Part shown: positions 25,861 to 34,364 of the stretch, piece by piece
How the letters are laid out: every line of letters begins with the position of its first letter
Numbering within the stretch: the first letter of the stretch is position 1
From: Maribacter sp. 4G9
GTDB taxonomy: Bacteria; Bacteroidota; Bacteroidia; Flavobacteriales; Flavobacteriaceae
Length of the DNA: 64,000 nt
Reading direction: 5' to 3'
Assembly: GCF_002742265.1 (NCBI RefSeq)
Contig: NZ_MDGL01000126.1
Coordinates: 116,839-180,838 of the forward strand
The notes under the pieces: model-generated
Told to the model about the DNA's origin: nothing
The model's database searches: none
Seen by the model: only the letters and a program-made list of their open reading frames with translations
Made by a program: the position numbers and the translations under genes

Positions 25861-26172
25861 ATGGCAGATTTATCCAAAGAGGAGTGGGCCTCCAAGTTAT
25901 CTGAAGATGATAATTCCTTTATACTCGATGTACGAACAGAGGCTGAGGTAGAGGAAGGATATATTCCCAATTCCAAGAATATCGATATCTATAAAGGACA
26001 GGGATTTATTGATGAACTTGAGAAATTGGACAAATCCAAGAATTATTATGTATACTGTAGGTCGGGCAATCGCTCTGGACAGGCATGTGCCATTATGAAC
26101 AGTCTTGGTTTTGAAAACGCCTTCAACTTGGAGGGAGGATTTATGAACTGGGAAGGTGAGGTAGCCGAATAA
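25861..26172 (+). CDS. Rhodanese-like domain protein
   Basis: A 103-residue single-domain rhodanese with the active-site loop YCRSGNRSGQ (Cys66), LDVRTEAEVEEGYIP (22-36) and GGFMNWEGE at the end. Such proteins transfer sulfane sulfur from small donors; the acceptor is unknown. I start at ATG 25861 (MADLSKEEW); the frame extends to 25804, but that part is A/T-rich leader. TATTTTTG at 25842-25849 may be its -7 box, giving a very short leader. Confidence 0.9.
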   Translation: MADLSKEEWASKLSEDDNSFILDVRTEAEVEEGYIPNSKNIDIYKGQGFIDELEKLDKSKNYYVYCRSGNRSGQACAIMNSLGFENAFNLEGGFMNWEGEVAE

Positions 26173-26196
26173 ATTGAATTTAAATACTTAAATTGG

Positions 26197-26221
26197 AGAC
26201 CCGCCTTGTGCGGGTCTTTTT
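26197..26221 (+). terminator. Terminator after the rhodanese gene
   Basis: AGACCCGC and GCGGGTCT form a perfect 8-bp stem with a CTTGT loop, followed by TTTTT. Confidence 0.88.
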
Positions 26222-26232
26222 AATTCTGCCAC

Positions 26233-27513
26233 ATGCGGGAAGATTTGTTGCACTACATCTGGAATTACAAAAAGTATCCTAGCCAGGGGTTAAAGACTTC
26301 AGGTGGGGAGAATCTTATAATTCTTAATGCAGGCTCCCACAATCTTTTGAGCGGCCCAGATTTTTTTAATGCCCAAGTACGGATAGGGAACCAACTTTGG
26401 GCCGGGAATGTAGAAATTCATATAAATGCTTCGGACTGGTACGTACATCATCATGAACAGGATAATAGTTATGACAATGTCATACTTCATGTGGTTTGGA
26501 ACGATGATGTATCGGTTTATAGAAAAGACGGGTCTGAAATACCTACCCTAGAATTAAAAAACTTGATAGATTCCCATTTGTTGGATGGATATCAAAAATT
26601 GATGAAGGGAAATTCCGGCCAGTTTATCAATTGCGGTAAGGATATAAATGAAGTTTCTAGATTCGATTTTAAAAACTGGCAAGATCGCTTGTATTTGGAG
26701 CGGTTGGAAGAAAAGTCCAAGGTCATCTTGAATCTATTGGACGAATTTGGCAATGACTGGGAAAAGGTTTTGTTTACACTTTTGTTAAAGAACTTTGGGT
26801 CAAAAATCAATGGAGAGGCATTTTTCAGCTTGGGAAAGAATTTGAATTTTTCCCAGGTGAGGCACTTGGTAGGGCAGCCGTTTGAATTGGAATGTCTATT
26901 ATTCGGGATGTCAGGATTGTTGGAGTCAGATTATATTTTGGATGCATATTATATTGAACTGAAAAAAACTTTTGGATACTTAAAATCCAAATACGAACTG
27001 GATTTGACAAGCGCGGCCAAAGTTTCATTTTTTAAATTGAGGCCACCCAACTTTCCAACTATTCGACTTTCTCAGTTCGCCATGTTGTATTCATCCTCAA
27101 ATAATTTATTCCGCGACTTGGTACATTGTTCAAAAGAAGAGATATATGGGCTTTTTAAAATAAGGGCGAGCTCCTATTGGGACACACATTTCAACTTTGG
27201 AAAGGAATCAAAAAAATCGCCAAAGAGCATTTCCAAGAAATTTGTGGACCTTTTGATTATTAATACGATAATTCCCGTTAGATTCTGTTATTTGAGAAAT
27301 AAGGGGAACTACAATTCGGACTCCCTACTTTCCCTGATTCAAAATATTGATGAAGAAAAGAATAGTATTATCGATAATTTTAGGCATTTGGATGTTCCTG
27401 TGAATTCCGCTTTTGAAAGCCAGTCCCTATTACAATTATACAACAACTATTGTACTAGGAATAAATGCTTGCAGTGTGCCGTTGGGGCTAAATTATTGAA
27501 TTTAAAATCCTAA
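26233..27513 (+). CDS. DUF2851 family protein
   Basis: A 426-residue protein that matches the Bacteroidota DUF2851 family: NAGSHNLLSGPDFFNAQV, WAGNVEIHINASDWYVHH, ILHVVWNDD and IPTLEL near the start and a C-terminal Cys cluster (CTRNKCLQCAVG). The conserved H and D residues resemble a PD-(D/E)XK-like arrangement to me, but I do not claim a nuclease activity. It follows a terminator and is the first gene of a short run ending with the K+ channel. Confidence 0.85.
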   Translation: MREDLLHYIWNYKKYPSQGLKTSGGENLIILNAGSHNLLSGPDFFNAQVRIGNQLWAGNVEIHINASDWYVHHHEQDNSYDNVILHVVWNDDVSVYRKDGSEIPTLELKNLIDSHLLDGYQKLMKGNSGQFINCGKDINEVSRFDFKNWQDRLYLERLEEKSKVILNLLDEFGNDWEKVLFTLLLKNFGSKINGEAFFSLGKNLNFSQVRHLVGQPFELECLLFGMSGLLESDYILDAYYIELKKTFGYLKSKYELDLTSAAKVSFFKLRPPNFPTIRLSQFAMLYSSSNNLFRDLVHCSKEEIYGLFKIRASSYWDTHFNFGKESKKSPKSISKKFVDLLIINTIIPVRFCYLRNKGNYNSDSLLSLIQNIDEEKNSIIDNFRHLDVPVNSAFESQSLLQLYNNYCTRNKCLQCAVGAKLLNLKS

Positions 27514-27523
27514 TTTTATACCT

Positions 27524-27751
27524 ATGAACATGTTATATAATTTGTTGCATTATCTTCAGAAGCGAGGATTTGAAGTTTGTAGGAGAATTGCGGACCGTCT
27601 TGGAATCAGGGCCAGGGTTGTGAGGACTTCCTTTATCTATCTAACTTTTGTTACCCTGGGATTTGGATTTGCCCTATATCTGTTTTTGGCATTTTGGTTG
27701 AAAATCAAGGATTTGATCTATACCAAAAGAACATCTGTATTTGATTTATAG
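27524..27751 (+). CDS. PspC-domain protein
   Basis: A 75-residue protein with a short PspC domain: an N-terminal helix region (EVCRRIADRLGIRARVVRTS), then a hydrophobic membrane helix (FIYLTFVTLGFGFALYLFLAF). PspC proteins sense membrane stress with PspB or act as small toxins/regulators; here it stands alone. It lies between DUF2851 (10 nt) and the K+ channel (2 nt), so the three are probably cotranscribed. ATG 27530 is an alternative start. Confidence 0.82.
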   Translation: MNMLYNLLHYLQKRGFEVCRRIADRLGIRARVVRTSFIYLTFVTLGFGFALYLFLAFWLKIKDLIYTKRTSVFDL

Positions 27752-27753
27752 TC

Positions 27754-28767
27754 ATGATTAAGCTCTTTCGTTCCAAACTCTATGTGGCTTTACTATTAAT
27801 GATAGTGGTGCTATTTTTTGGGATTTTGGGGTATCGTTATATTGAGGATTATTCTTGGATGGATGCCTTGTATATGACTATAATAACGGTTACGACCGTA
27901 GGTTTTTCTGAAGTTCGTCCCATGGATATTCAAGGGAAAATGTTTACTGTCGTTTTGATAGTTACCAGTGTGTTTATCTTTGGTTTTGCTATTTCCGTTA
28001 TCACGGAATACCTATTGAATAGAAACAGTCCGCAAATATTAAAATTGAAGAAAGTGAAAAATAGGATCGATAAATTATCAAATCATGTAGTAGTCTGTGG
28101 TTTTGGTCGAAACGGCATGCAGGCGGTAGAAAGGCTTAAAGCGTATAAAAAGCCTTTTGTGGTAATTGAAAGGGACAAGGAGCTTTTGGAAAAATATGAT
28201 GATGAGATCCTTTTTATGGAGGGCGATGCCAATGAAGATGAGGTATTGCTCGCTGCCGGAATTGAGAGGGCCAAATACTTGATCGTTACATTGCCAGATG
28301 ATGCGGCCAATCTATTTGTGGTACTTTCCGCACGCCAATTGAATGCGAATCTATTTATCATTAGTAGGGCTTCTCAGGTTACTTCCCAACATAAATTACA
28401 GCTTGCGGGTGCCAATAAAGTGATCATGCCCGATAAAATAGGTGGTGACCATATGGCCTCATTGGTCGTAATGCCCGACCTTATAACCTTTATGGACAAA
28501 CTATCGGTGGAAGGGGAGCATACCACCAATTTGGAAGAAGTGGCCATAGAGGACTTCTCGAATCAGGTAGATTGTAATTCTTTACGAGATCTGGACCTAA
28601 GAAAAAAAACCGGATGTACGATAATAGGTTATATTGCACCGGATGGCGAATACATAATTAATCCTGAAGCGGACCTTCAATTGCAGCCAAAAAGTAAGGT
28701 AATCGTTTTAGGCAGACCTGAGCAAATAAAAAAGTTGAATGAAATGTTCCATATTGACTTGAGTTAA
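27754..28767 (+). CDS. Two-TM potassium channel with RCK (TrkA-N/TrkA-C) domains
   Basis: A 337-residue protein with two membrane helices (about residues 8-26 and 66-88), and between them a pore loop TVTTVGFSE (45-53). The filter is TVGF rather than TVGYG, a variant seen in several prokaryotic channels. A NAD-binding RCK-N domain begins VVVCGFGRNGMQAV (about 112-125) with ERDKE following, and a TrkA-C domain closes the protein. It should gate K+ efflux in response to a cytosolic ligand. The filter change may affect selectivity. Confidence 0.9.
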   Translation: MIKLFRSKLYVALLLMIVVLFFGILGYRYIEDYSWMDALYMTIITVTTVGFSEVRPMDIQGKMFTVVLIVTSVFIFGFAISVITEYLLNRNSPQILKLKKVKNRIDKLSNHVVVCGFGRNGMQAVERLKAYKKPFVVIERDKELLEKYDDEILFMEGDANEDEVLLAAGIERAKYLIVTLPDDAANLFVVLSARQLNANLFIISRASQVTSQHKLQLAGANKVIMPDKIGGDHMASLVVMPDLITFMDKLSVEGEHTTNLEEVAIEDFSNQVDCNSLRDLDLRKKTGCTIIGYIAPDGEYIINPEADLQLQPKSKVIVLGRPEQIKKLNEMFHIDLS

Positions 28768-28842
28768 TTCAACGTTATAATTTGATTGGGTTCATTTTTT
28801 TTGTGATATTGCCAAACTAACTAACTAAAAATCAAAAAAAGT

Positions 28843-30516
28843 ATGAAGTATAAACTTCTAAGTCTTTGTTCCTTCCTGTTGCCTTTTTTGTCCATGGCCC
28901 AAGAGGCCGATGAAATGGGGATAGATGAAAAAATCGATAAAGTTTTCGGAGACCTAACAGGGTGGTTCGTAGAGTTTATTTTTTATCAGATACCTTTTTC
29001 AGAGAATGTAAAAATATATTGGGTATTGTTCCCATTGATATTGGGGGCAGGTTTCTTTACCATCTATTTCCGTTTTATAAATTTTACAGGGGTATGGACG
29101 GCCTTAAAGGTTGTAATGGGCAAGTATGAGGATATTGAGAAATATGGGGCCAAGGAGCTTTATGGGGAAGATGGTATTGCTGGCGGAGTGGATTTGAACA
29201 AGGTGGAAAGCCTTGATAAGCATCTGGCGGATAACAAGGACGAGATTGTAGTCGATGGTGATATTTTGGATACCATAAGGGATGAAAGTTCCAATGGGGA
29301 GGTATCGCACTTCCAGGCACTTACGGCAGCGCTATCCGCAACCGTTGGACTGGGTAATATTGCTGGTGTTGCCGTAGCGGTCTCCATTGGTGGGGCGGGC
29401 GCTACCTTTTGGATGATCATCGCCGGATTTTTGGGAATGGCCTCTAAATTTGTGGAATGTACCTTAGGTGTAAAATATAGGGACGTTGGCAAGGATGGGA
29501 CTATTTTTGGAGGACCCATGTATTATTTGAACAAGGGGCTTAAGAACAAGAGCTTAGGGAGGATATTGGCCGGAGCGTTTGCTGTTATGTGTATCGGCGG
29601 TTCTTTTGGAGGCGGTAATATGTTTCAGGTAAACCAAGCCGTGCAGCTTTTTGAAAATATGACAGGTGGGACCGAGTCCTTTCTTTATGGTTACCGATGG
29701 GCTTTTGGATTGGTCATGGCGGTTTTGGTTGGAATAGTCATCATTGGGGGTATTAAATCCATTGCCAAGGTTACGGATAAGATTGTTCCTTTCATGGTCG
29801 TGATTTATGTAGGAGCCTCCCTTTTTGTGCTGATAGCCAAGTTTGATATGATCGGTTGGGCCTTCAATGAGATTATTCAAGGTGCTTTCGCACCTGTGGG
29901 AATCGTTGGTGGTGCCGTTGGGGTCATGATTCAAGGGTTTAGAAGGGCGGCCTTTTCAAATGAGGCCGGTGTTGGATCTGCTTCAATAGCCCACGCTGCG
30001 GTAAGAACAAAGTACCCTGCTTCAGAAGGTTTGGTAGCCCTATTGGAACCCTTTATAGATACCGTGGTCGTATGTACAATGACGGCCTTGGTACTTATTA
30101 TAACAGGTAATGTTGACCCAGGAAACGCTGGTCTTAATGATGCCGATGCCATCTTGTTGACTTCAGGGGCATTTGGTTCGGTAATTAGCTGGTTCCCATA
30201 CGTCTTAACGGTAGCCATGATTCTTTTCGCTTTCAGTACCCAAATTTCGTGGTCCTATTACGGTTATCAGGCTTGGGCATACCTTTTTGGAAGAACAAAG
30301 AAAACCGAGTATACCTATAAGATTATTTTCTGTCTATTCGTAATTGTAGGAGCCTCTGCGAGTATGGGTTCCGTAATCGGATTTTCAGACGCAATGATTT
30401 TTGGTATGATGGTCCCAAATATGATCGGGATTGTGATCTTGGCACCTAAGGTAAAGGGAGAGCTTAAAAAATATATGGATGCCATCAAACTTAAGGTAAA
30501 AGCCGTTACTGAATAG
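28843..30516 (+). CDS. Alanine/glycine:cation symporter (AGCS family)
   Basis: A 557-residue integral membrane protein. It starts with an unusual signal-like segment (MKYKLLSLCSFLLPFLSMAQ) and a soluble stretch, then about ten membrane helices. The AGCS signature is seen in ATVGLGNIAGVAVAVSIGG, GGPMYYLNKG and the long segment FRRAAFSNEAGVGSASIAHA (which I read to be the substrate/Na+ region). It imports alanine or glycine with Na+ or H+. It stands in its own unit downstream of the K+ channel. A short run of ACTA repeats lies just before its ATG. Confidence 0.93.
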   Translation: MKYKLLSLCSFLLPFLSMAQEADEMGIDEKIDKVFGDLTGWFVEFIFYQIPFSENVKIYWVLFPLILGAGFFTIYFRFINFTGVWTALKVVMGKYEDIEKYGAKELYGEDGIAGGVDLNKVESLDKHLADNKDEIVVDGDILDTIRDESSNGEVSHFQALTAALSATVGLGNIAGVAVAVSIGGAGATFWMIIAGFLGMASKFVECTLGVKYRDVGKDGTIFGGPMYYLNKGLKNKSLGRILAGAFAVMCIGGSFGGGNMFQVNQAVQLFENMTGGTESFLYGYRWAFGLVMAVLVGIVIIGGIKSIAKVTDKIVPFMVVIYVGASLFVLIAKFDMIGWAFNEIIQGAFAPVGIVGGAVGVMIQGFRRAAFSNEAGVGSASIAHAAVRTKYPASEGLVALLEPFIDTVVVCTMTALVLIITGNVDPGNAGLNDADAILLTSGAFGSVISWFPYVLTVAMILFAFSTQISWSYYGYQAWAYLFGRTKKTEYTYKIIFCLFVIVGASASMGSVIGFSDAMIFGMMVPNMIGIVILAPKVKGELKKYMDAIKLKVKAVTE

Positions 30517-30532
30517 TTTTAATCTGTTATCA

Positions 30533-31408
30533 TTGAAAAAATCCCACTTCAAGTTTACAAAACAGGAACGAAGTGGGATTTTCTTTTTGCTTTTACTAAT
30601 CGTATTGGTACAAGCCTCTTTTTGGTTGTATAATCATTTTTCAAATGTATATTTTGAACCAATCGTTTTGGACAGGGATATGCAAGTAAAAATTGATAAC
30701 ATAAAAGAGGAAAGTGAAAAAAGCGATTCGCTGAAACTCTACCCTTTCAATCCAAATTTCATATCGGATTTCAAAGGATATACATTGGGTCTGTCCGTAG
30801 AGGAAATCGATCGTCTTCACCAGTTCAGGGATAAAGACCTGTACGTATACTCCAAGGAAGAATTTCAGAAAGTGACCGGCGTCTCTGATTCTTTATTGAA
30901 TCTCATATCGCCCTTTTTTAAATTTCCGGAATGGGCCAATAGTCAAACAAAGACTTTGAAGAATGCAACCAACCTAGAGAAAAGTACTAAATCGATATCT
31001 GTTCCGATGAAGGATTTGAACGGGGTGACACTTGAAGAACTTAAAGACATTTATGGGGTTGGGAATGTACTTTCCGAAAGAATTATAAAGTTTAGGGATA
31101 GATTGGGCGGATTTTTGTTGGACGACCAGCTGTATGACGTATATGGCCTGGAGCCTACTGTCGCTGAACGAATCCTTCAGAAATACAAGGTGTTGAACAT
31201 ACCTGAAATTCAAAAAATAGATATCAATACTGCATCGGTAGGGGAACTGTCCAAAATAGTGTATATATCCAGGAGTGTTGCGGAAGGAATTGTAAGTTAT
31301 CGGGTTAAAAACGGTGAAATTCTATCCTTTCGCGAATTGACGCAAATCGAGAATTTTCCGGCCGACCGTATTGATAGATTTCCTTTATATTTGTCGCTCA
31401 AAAAATAA
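30533..31408 (+). CDS. ComEA-like helix-hairpin-helix protein
   Basis: A 291-residue protein with a short N-terminal cytoplasmic stretch, one membrane helix (about residues 15-34) and an exported region with three HhH motifs: LGLSVEEIDRLHQFRDK, LEELKDIYGVGNVLSERIIK and VGELSKIVYISRSVAEGIVS. Such proteins bind DNA non-specifically; ComEA takes up DNA in competent bacteria. No in-frame ATG is available, so it uses a TTG start at 30533, as its homologues begin with K-SHF-F. It overlaps no neighbour; a -7 box for the next gene lies within its 3' end. Confidence 0.85.
   Translation: MKKSHFKFTKQERSGIFFLLLLIVLVQASFWLYNHFSNVYFEPIVLDRDMQVKIDNIKEESEKSDSLKLYPFNPNFISDFKGYTLGLSVEEIDRLHQFRDKDLYVYSKEEFQKVTGVSDSLLNLISPFFKFPEWANSQTKTLKNATNLEKSTKSISVPMKDLNGVTLEELKDIYGVGNVLSERIIKFRDRLGGFLLDDQLYDVYGLEPTVAERILQKYKVLNIPEIQKIDINTASVGELSKIVYISRSVAEGIVSYRVKNGEILSFRELTQIENFPADRIDRFPLYLSLKK
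31386..31393 (+). promoter_or_regulatory. Putative -7 element for the acyl-CoA dehydrogenase gene
   Basis: TATATTTG is a full -7 match inside the 3' end of the HhH gene, 19 nt before the dehydrogenase ATG. No TTG box stands at normal distance, so the call is tentative. Confidence 0.4.
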
Positions 31409-31412
31409 TGCT

Positions 31413-32582
31413 ATGAACAATATTTACTTCACTGAAGAACATCTTCTATTTAGGCAAAGCCTGAAGGATTTTTTACAGAAGGAAGTTGTTCCCCACATAG
31501 AGGAATGGGAGAAAAATGGGACTATAGAAAGGTTTATTTGGGAAAAGTTCGGTGAAATGGGCTATTTTGGCTTGGCCACCCCCGAAGATTTTGGTGGCTT
31601 GGGACTAGATATCTTCTACACCATTATCCTTTTAGAGGAACTGCAGAAAATCAATTCAGGTGGTTTCGCGGCAGCAATATGGGCACATGCATATCTGGCC
31701 ATGACGCATCTGAACAAAGAGGCGGACCAACACATAAAGGAAAAATACTTGGTTCCTAGTGTAGAAGGTAAAATGATAGGATGTCTTTGCGTTACTGAAC
31801 CTTTTGGGGGTAGCGATGTGGCGGGAATGCGAACTACGGCGGTCAAGAAAGGGGATATGTATGTCTTAAATGGTTCCAAGACCTTTATTACAAATGGTGT
31901 TTATGCAGATTATATGGTAGTCGCCGCCAAGACGGATATTGCTTTGGGAAACAAGGGCATCAGCATTTTTGTAGTAGACCGTAAGAGTAAGGGTGTTACA
32001 GCAAATAAGCTGAACAAACTGGGGTGGCGTGCTTCGGATACGGCCGAATTGGCTTTTGACAATGTGCAGGTTCCTGCGGGTAACTTATTGGGTGAGGAGA
32101 ACATGGGATTTTCCTACATAATGGAACATTTTAGCCTTGAACGATTGATCATGGGCGTGAATGCCCATGCCAGGGCAGAATATGCTTTGGAATATGCCAT
32201 GCAGTACATGTCTGAGCGGGAAGCTTTTGGAAGGACCATAAATAAATTTCAGGCATTACGTCATCGAATAGTTGACTTACATGCTGATATAGAAATTTGT
32301 AAGCAATACAATTATTATGTGGCGAGCAGATTGGACAAAGGGGAATATGTTGTGAAGGAGGCGACCATTTCCAAACTTAAATCCACCAAAATGGCCGATG
32401 AGGTCGCTTACGATTGCCTACAGTTTTTAGGAGGTTATGGGTACATTGAGGACTACCCCATGGCACGATTGCTGCGCGATAGCAGATTGGGACCTATTGG
32501 TGGAGGAACCTCGGAAATACTTAGAGAAATCATCGCAAAGATTATCATAGATAAAAAGGAATACCGTCCCGCAACCAATTAA
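31413..32582 (+). CDS. Acyl-CoA dehydrogenase
   Basis: A 389-residue FAD enzyme that introduces a 2,3-double bond in acyl-CoA, passing electrons to ETF. The family motifs are CVTEPFGGSDVAGM (the FAD/substrate loop), GSKTFITNG, LGWRASDTAEL and the C-terminal LQFLGGYGYIEDYPMARLLRDSR. The usual catalytic Glu near the C-terminus (YEGT type) is replaced by GGGTSEI; a Glu in the helix LERLIMG instead matches the position used by isovaleryl-CoA and long-chain enzymes. This is an inference and should be tested. ATG 31413 is preferred to a start at 31371. Confidence 0.93.
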   Translation: MNNIYFTEEHLLFRQSLKDFLQKEVVPHIEEWEKNGTIERFIWEKFGEMGYFGLATPEDFGGLGLDIFYTIILLEELQKINSGGFAAAIWAHAYLAMTHLNKEADQHIKEKYLVPSVEGKMIGCLCVTEPFGGSDVAGMRTTAVKKGDMYVLNGSKTFITNGVYADYMVVAAKTDIALGNKGISIFVVDRKSKGVTANKLNKLGWRASDTAELAFDNVQVPAGNLLGEENMGFSYIMEHFSLERLIMGVNAHARAEYALEYAMQYMSEREAFGRTINKFQALRHRIVDLHADIEICKQYNYYVASRLDKGEYVVKEATISKLKSTKMADEVAYDCLQFLGGYGYIEDYPMARLLRDSRLGPIGGGTSEILREIIAKIIIDKKEYRPATN

Positions 32583-32594
32583 TGAGAAATATTG

Positions 32595-32624
32595 TTGCCC
32601 ATATTAAATTAGTTTTTATCTTTG
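32595..32624 (+). promoter_or_regulatory. rpsU promoter (TTG-N19-TATCTTTG)
   Basis: TTG at 32595-32597 and TATCTTTG at 32617-32624 are 19 nt apart, matching the Bacteroidota consensus fully. The predicted transcript start near 32631 leaves a leader of about 29 nt that includes the Shine-Dalgarno sequence. Confidence 0.75.
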
Positions 32625-32642
32625 CTGCCTTAATCACAAAAG

Positions 32643-32650
32643 AAAGGAGG
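32643..32650 (+). promoter_or_regulatory. Strong Shine-Dalgarno sequence of rpsU
   Basis: AGAAAGGAGG ends 9 nt before the rpsU ATG and fully complements the 16S rRNA 3' end. The other genes here have no such sequence, as expected in Bacteroidota where the anti-SD is normally hidden by bS21, bS18 and bS6. A strong SD on rpsU is known to allow autoregulation: ribosomes lacking bS21 expose the anti-SD and translate rpsU. Confidence 0.85.
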
Positions 32651-32659
32651 TTGTAGCCC

Positions 32660-32854
32660 ATGTTAATTATACCAGTAAAAGAAGGAGAAAACATAGATAG
32701 AGCTTTAAAACGTTTCAAGAGAAAGTTTGATAAGACAGGTACAATGAGGCAGTTGAGAAAACGTCAACAGTTTACTAAGCCTTCAGTAGAGCGAAGAGCT
32801 CAAATACAAAAAGCACAATACATTCAAAGTCTAAGGGACCAAGAGGAATTTTAG
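32660..32854 (+). CDS. rpsU: 30S ribosomal protein bS21
   Basis: A 64-residue basic protein beginning MLIIPVKEGENIDRALKRFK with the F-RKFDKTG and QLRKRQQFTKPS segments of the family. In Bacteroidota, bS21 sits at the 30S platform and helps to occlude the anti-Shine-Dalgarno sequence. It has its own promoter, SD sequence and terminator, and is followed by the recombinase gene. Confidence 0.96.
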   Translation: MLIIPVKEGENIDRALKRFKRKFDKTGTMRQLRKRQQFTKPSVERRAQIQKAQYIQSLRDQEEF

Positions 32855-32874
32855 AAGTTGATATTATATAAGCT

Positions 32875-32901
32875 AAATCCCGCATCTTGCGGGATTTTTT
32901 G
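32875..32901 (+). terminator. rpsU terminator
   Basis: AAATCCCGC and GCGGGATTT pair perfectly across a 5-nt loop and are followed by TTTTT; it stands 21 nt after the rpsU stop. Confidence 0.88.
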
Positions 32902-32941
32902 TTTTTGGTGTTTTCTCTGAAGCAATTCCTAACTTTGGCAC

Positions 32942-33835
32942 ATGCTTTTAGATCAATTCACGGACTACCTTGCCTTGGAGAAAAAATATTCCGGTCACAC
33001 GGTTAGGGCGTATTGCAAAGATCTTTTGGAGTTTAAGGATTTTTGCGAATCGGAATTTGTGATAGGGAACATTGACACTATTGCCTACACCATAATTAGG
33101 AGTTGGATAGTGACCTTGTCAGACACAGGTATTTCCAATAGGACGATAAACAGGAAAATAGCTTCCCTTAAGGCATACTATAAATTTCTACAAAAGATTG
33201 AATCTATAGAAACGAATCCTCTGTCAAAGCATAGGGCCTTGAAAACCCCAAAAAAATTGGAAACTCCGTTTTCTGAGATGGAAATGGAACATGTACTGAA
33301 CGTAATAAGTTATTCCGATGATTTTGAAGGCACGAGAGATATGCTTGTGATACATATATTATATGCTACCGGAATTAGAAGGGCCGAGTTGGTAAACCTT
33401 AAGCTTAAAGACGTGGACCTTGAAGAAAAAACCATAAAGGTTTTGGGAAAAAGGAACAAAGAGCGAATCATTCCTTTAATGAGGGAGACCATAACACTTA
33501 TAAAGGACTATTTATTAGTAAGAAACGCAATGCTATCGCCTGAAAATTCAGAGTTTTTATTATTGACGGATAAAGGCAATAAAATATACGAAACCCTTGT
33601 TTATAGAATTATAAATAAGTATTTTAGAAAGGTGTCTGCCAAGGTTAAGAAGAGCCCTCATATATTAAGGCATACCTTTGCAACACATCTCTTGAATAAA
33701 GGTGCTGATTTGAATTCTGTCAAGGAGTTGCTAGGCCATTCAAGTTTGGCATCCACGCAGGTTTATACGCATAACAGTATAGCTGAACTTAAAAAAATAC
33801 ATGCTTCTTCCCACCCTAGAGGGAAAAACAAATAG
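32942..33835 (+). CDS. Tyrosine recombinase (XerC/XerD-like)
   Basis: A 297-residue site-specific recombinase with an N-terminal SAM-like core-binding domain (about 1-95) and a catalytic domain carrying Arg146 (TGIRRAEL), Lys170 (LGKRNKER), His240 and Arg243 (HILRHTF), His266 (LLGHSSL) and Tyr275 (QVYTH). It is the size of XerC/XerD, which resolve chromosome dimers at dif. Its housekeeping setting, after rpsU and before hpf, favours a chromosomal role over a mobile element. Whether it is the XerC or the XerD partner is not clear. Confidence 0.9.
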   Translation: MLLDQFTDYLALEKKYSGHTVRAYCKDLLEFKDFCESEFVIGNIDTIAYTIIRSWIVTLSDTGISNRTINRKIASLKAYYKFLQKIESIETNPLSKHRALKTPKKLETPFSEMEMEHVLNVISYSDDFEGTRDMLVIHILYATGIRRAELVNLKLKDVDLEEKTIKVLGKRNKERIIPLMRETITLIKDYLLVRNAMLSPENSEFLLLTDKGNKIYETLVYRIINKYFRKVSAKVKKSPHILRHTFATHLLNKGADLNSVKELLGHSSLASTQVYTHNSIAELKKIHASSHPRGKNK

Positions 33836-33885
33836 ATTGTTTAATTCCGTCCCTAAATCGCAAAAGGGGCATTAAATCCCAGCTT

Positions 33886-34188
33886 ATGAAAGTAAACGCA
33901 CAATCCGTTAATTTTAATGCAGATGTCAAATTGATAAATTTTCTGCAAAACCGTTTGGATAAATTGGAGACTTTTTATGATAAGGTTATTAGTTCCGATG
34001 TTTATTTGAAGGTAGAGAATACCAGTTCCAAAGAAAACAAGATTGTGGAAATTAAGTTGAATGTCCCAAAGAATAATTTCATGGTCAAAAAACAATGTAA
34101 ATCGTTTGAAGAGGCAGTGGATACGGCATGTAATTCTTTGGAAAGAAAATTGATTAAGAGAAAGCAAAAATTAAGAGCCAACGCATGA
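33886..34188 (+). CDS. hpf: Ribosome hibernation promoting factor (short HPF)
   Basis: A 100-residue protein of the HPF/YfiA family: MKVNAQSVNFNADVKLINFL, KVISSDVYLKVEN and VKKQCKSFEEAVDTACNSL match. It binds the 30S A/P-site region in stationary phase. It is the short type, lacking the C-terminal dimerisation domain of long HPF, so dimerisation would need RMF or another factor. It lies 50 nt downstream of the recombinase and precedes the tRNA cluster. Confidence 0.93.
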   Translation: MKVNAQSVNFNADVKLINFLQNRLDKLETFYDKVISSDVYLKVENTSSKENKIVEIKLNVPKNNFMVKKQCKSFEEAVDTACNSLERKLIKRKQKLRANA

Positions 34189-34208
34189 TTAAAATTTTTT
34201 GAAATTTG

Positions 34209-34239
34209 TTTTGAAAAAACAAATAAATCTATACATTTG
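34209..34239 (+). promoter_or_regulatory. Promoter of the tRNA-tuf cluster
   Basis: TTTTG at 34209-34213 and TACATTTG at 34232-34239 are separated by 18 nt, a full consensus match. The predicted start at about 34246 leads into tRNA-Thr and, by read-through, tRNA-Tyr, tRNA-Gly, tRNA-Thr and tuf. Confidence 0.7.
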
Positions 34240-34290
34240 CAGTCCGTTAGAAATAGCGGACTTTTTTATGCTAAAAAAAGCATGAAAAGT

Positions 34291-34364
34291 GCCGATGTAG
34301 CTCAGCTGGCTAGAGCAGCTGATTTGTAATCAGCAGGTCGTGGGTTCGAGTCCCTCCATCGGCT
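34291..34364 (+). tRNA. tRNA-Thr (UGU)
   Basis: A 74-nt cloverleaf with acceptor GCCGATG/CATCGGC, D arm GCTCAGCTGGCTAGAGC, anticodon loop with TGT and a T arm GTGGGTTCGAGTCCCTC. CCA is not encoded. The last 20 nt recur exactly 117 bp downstream. Confidence 0.97.

Noticed and set aside
32942..33835. Integrase of a mobile element
   Set aside because: Size and position between rpsU and hpf fit a chromosomal Xer recombinase; no att sites or cargo genes flank it.
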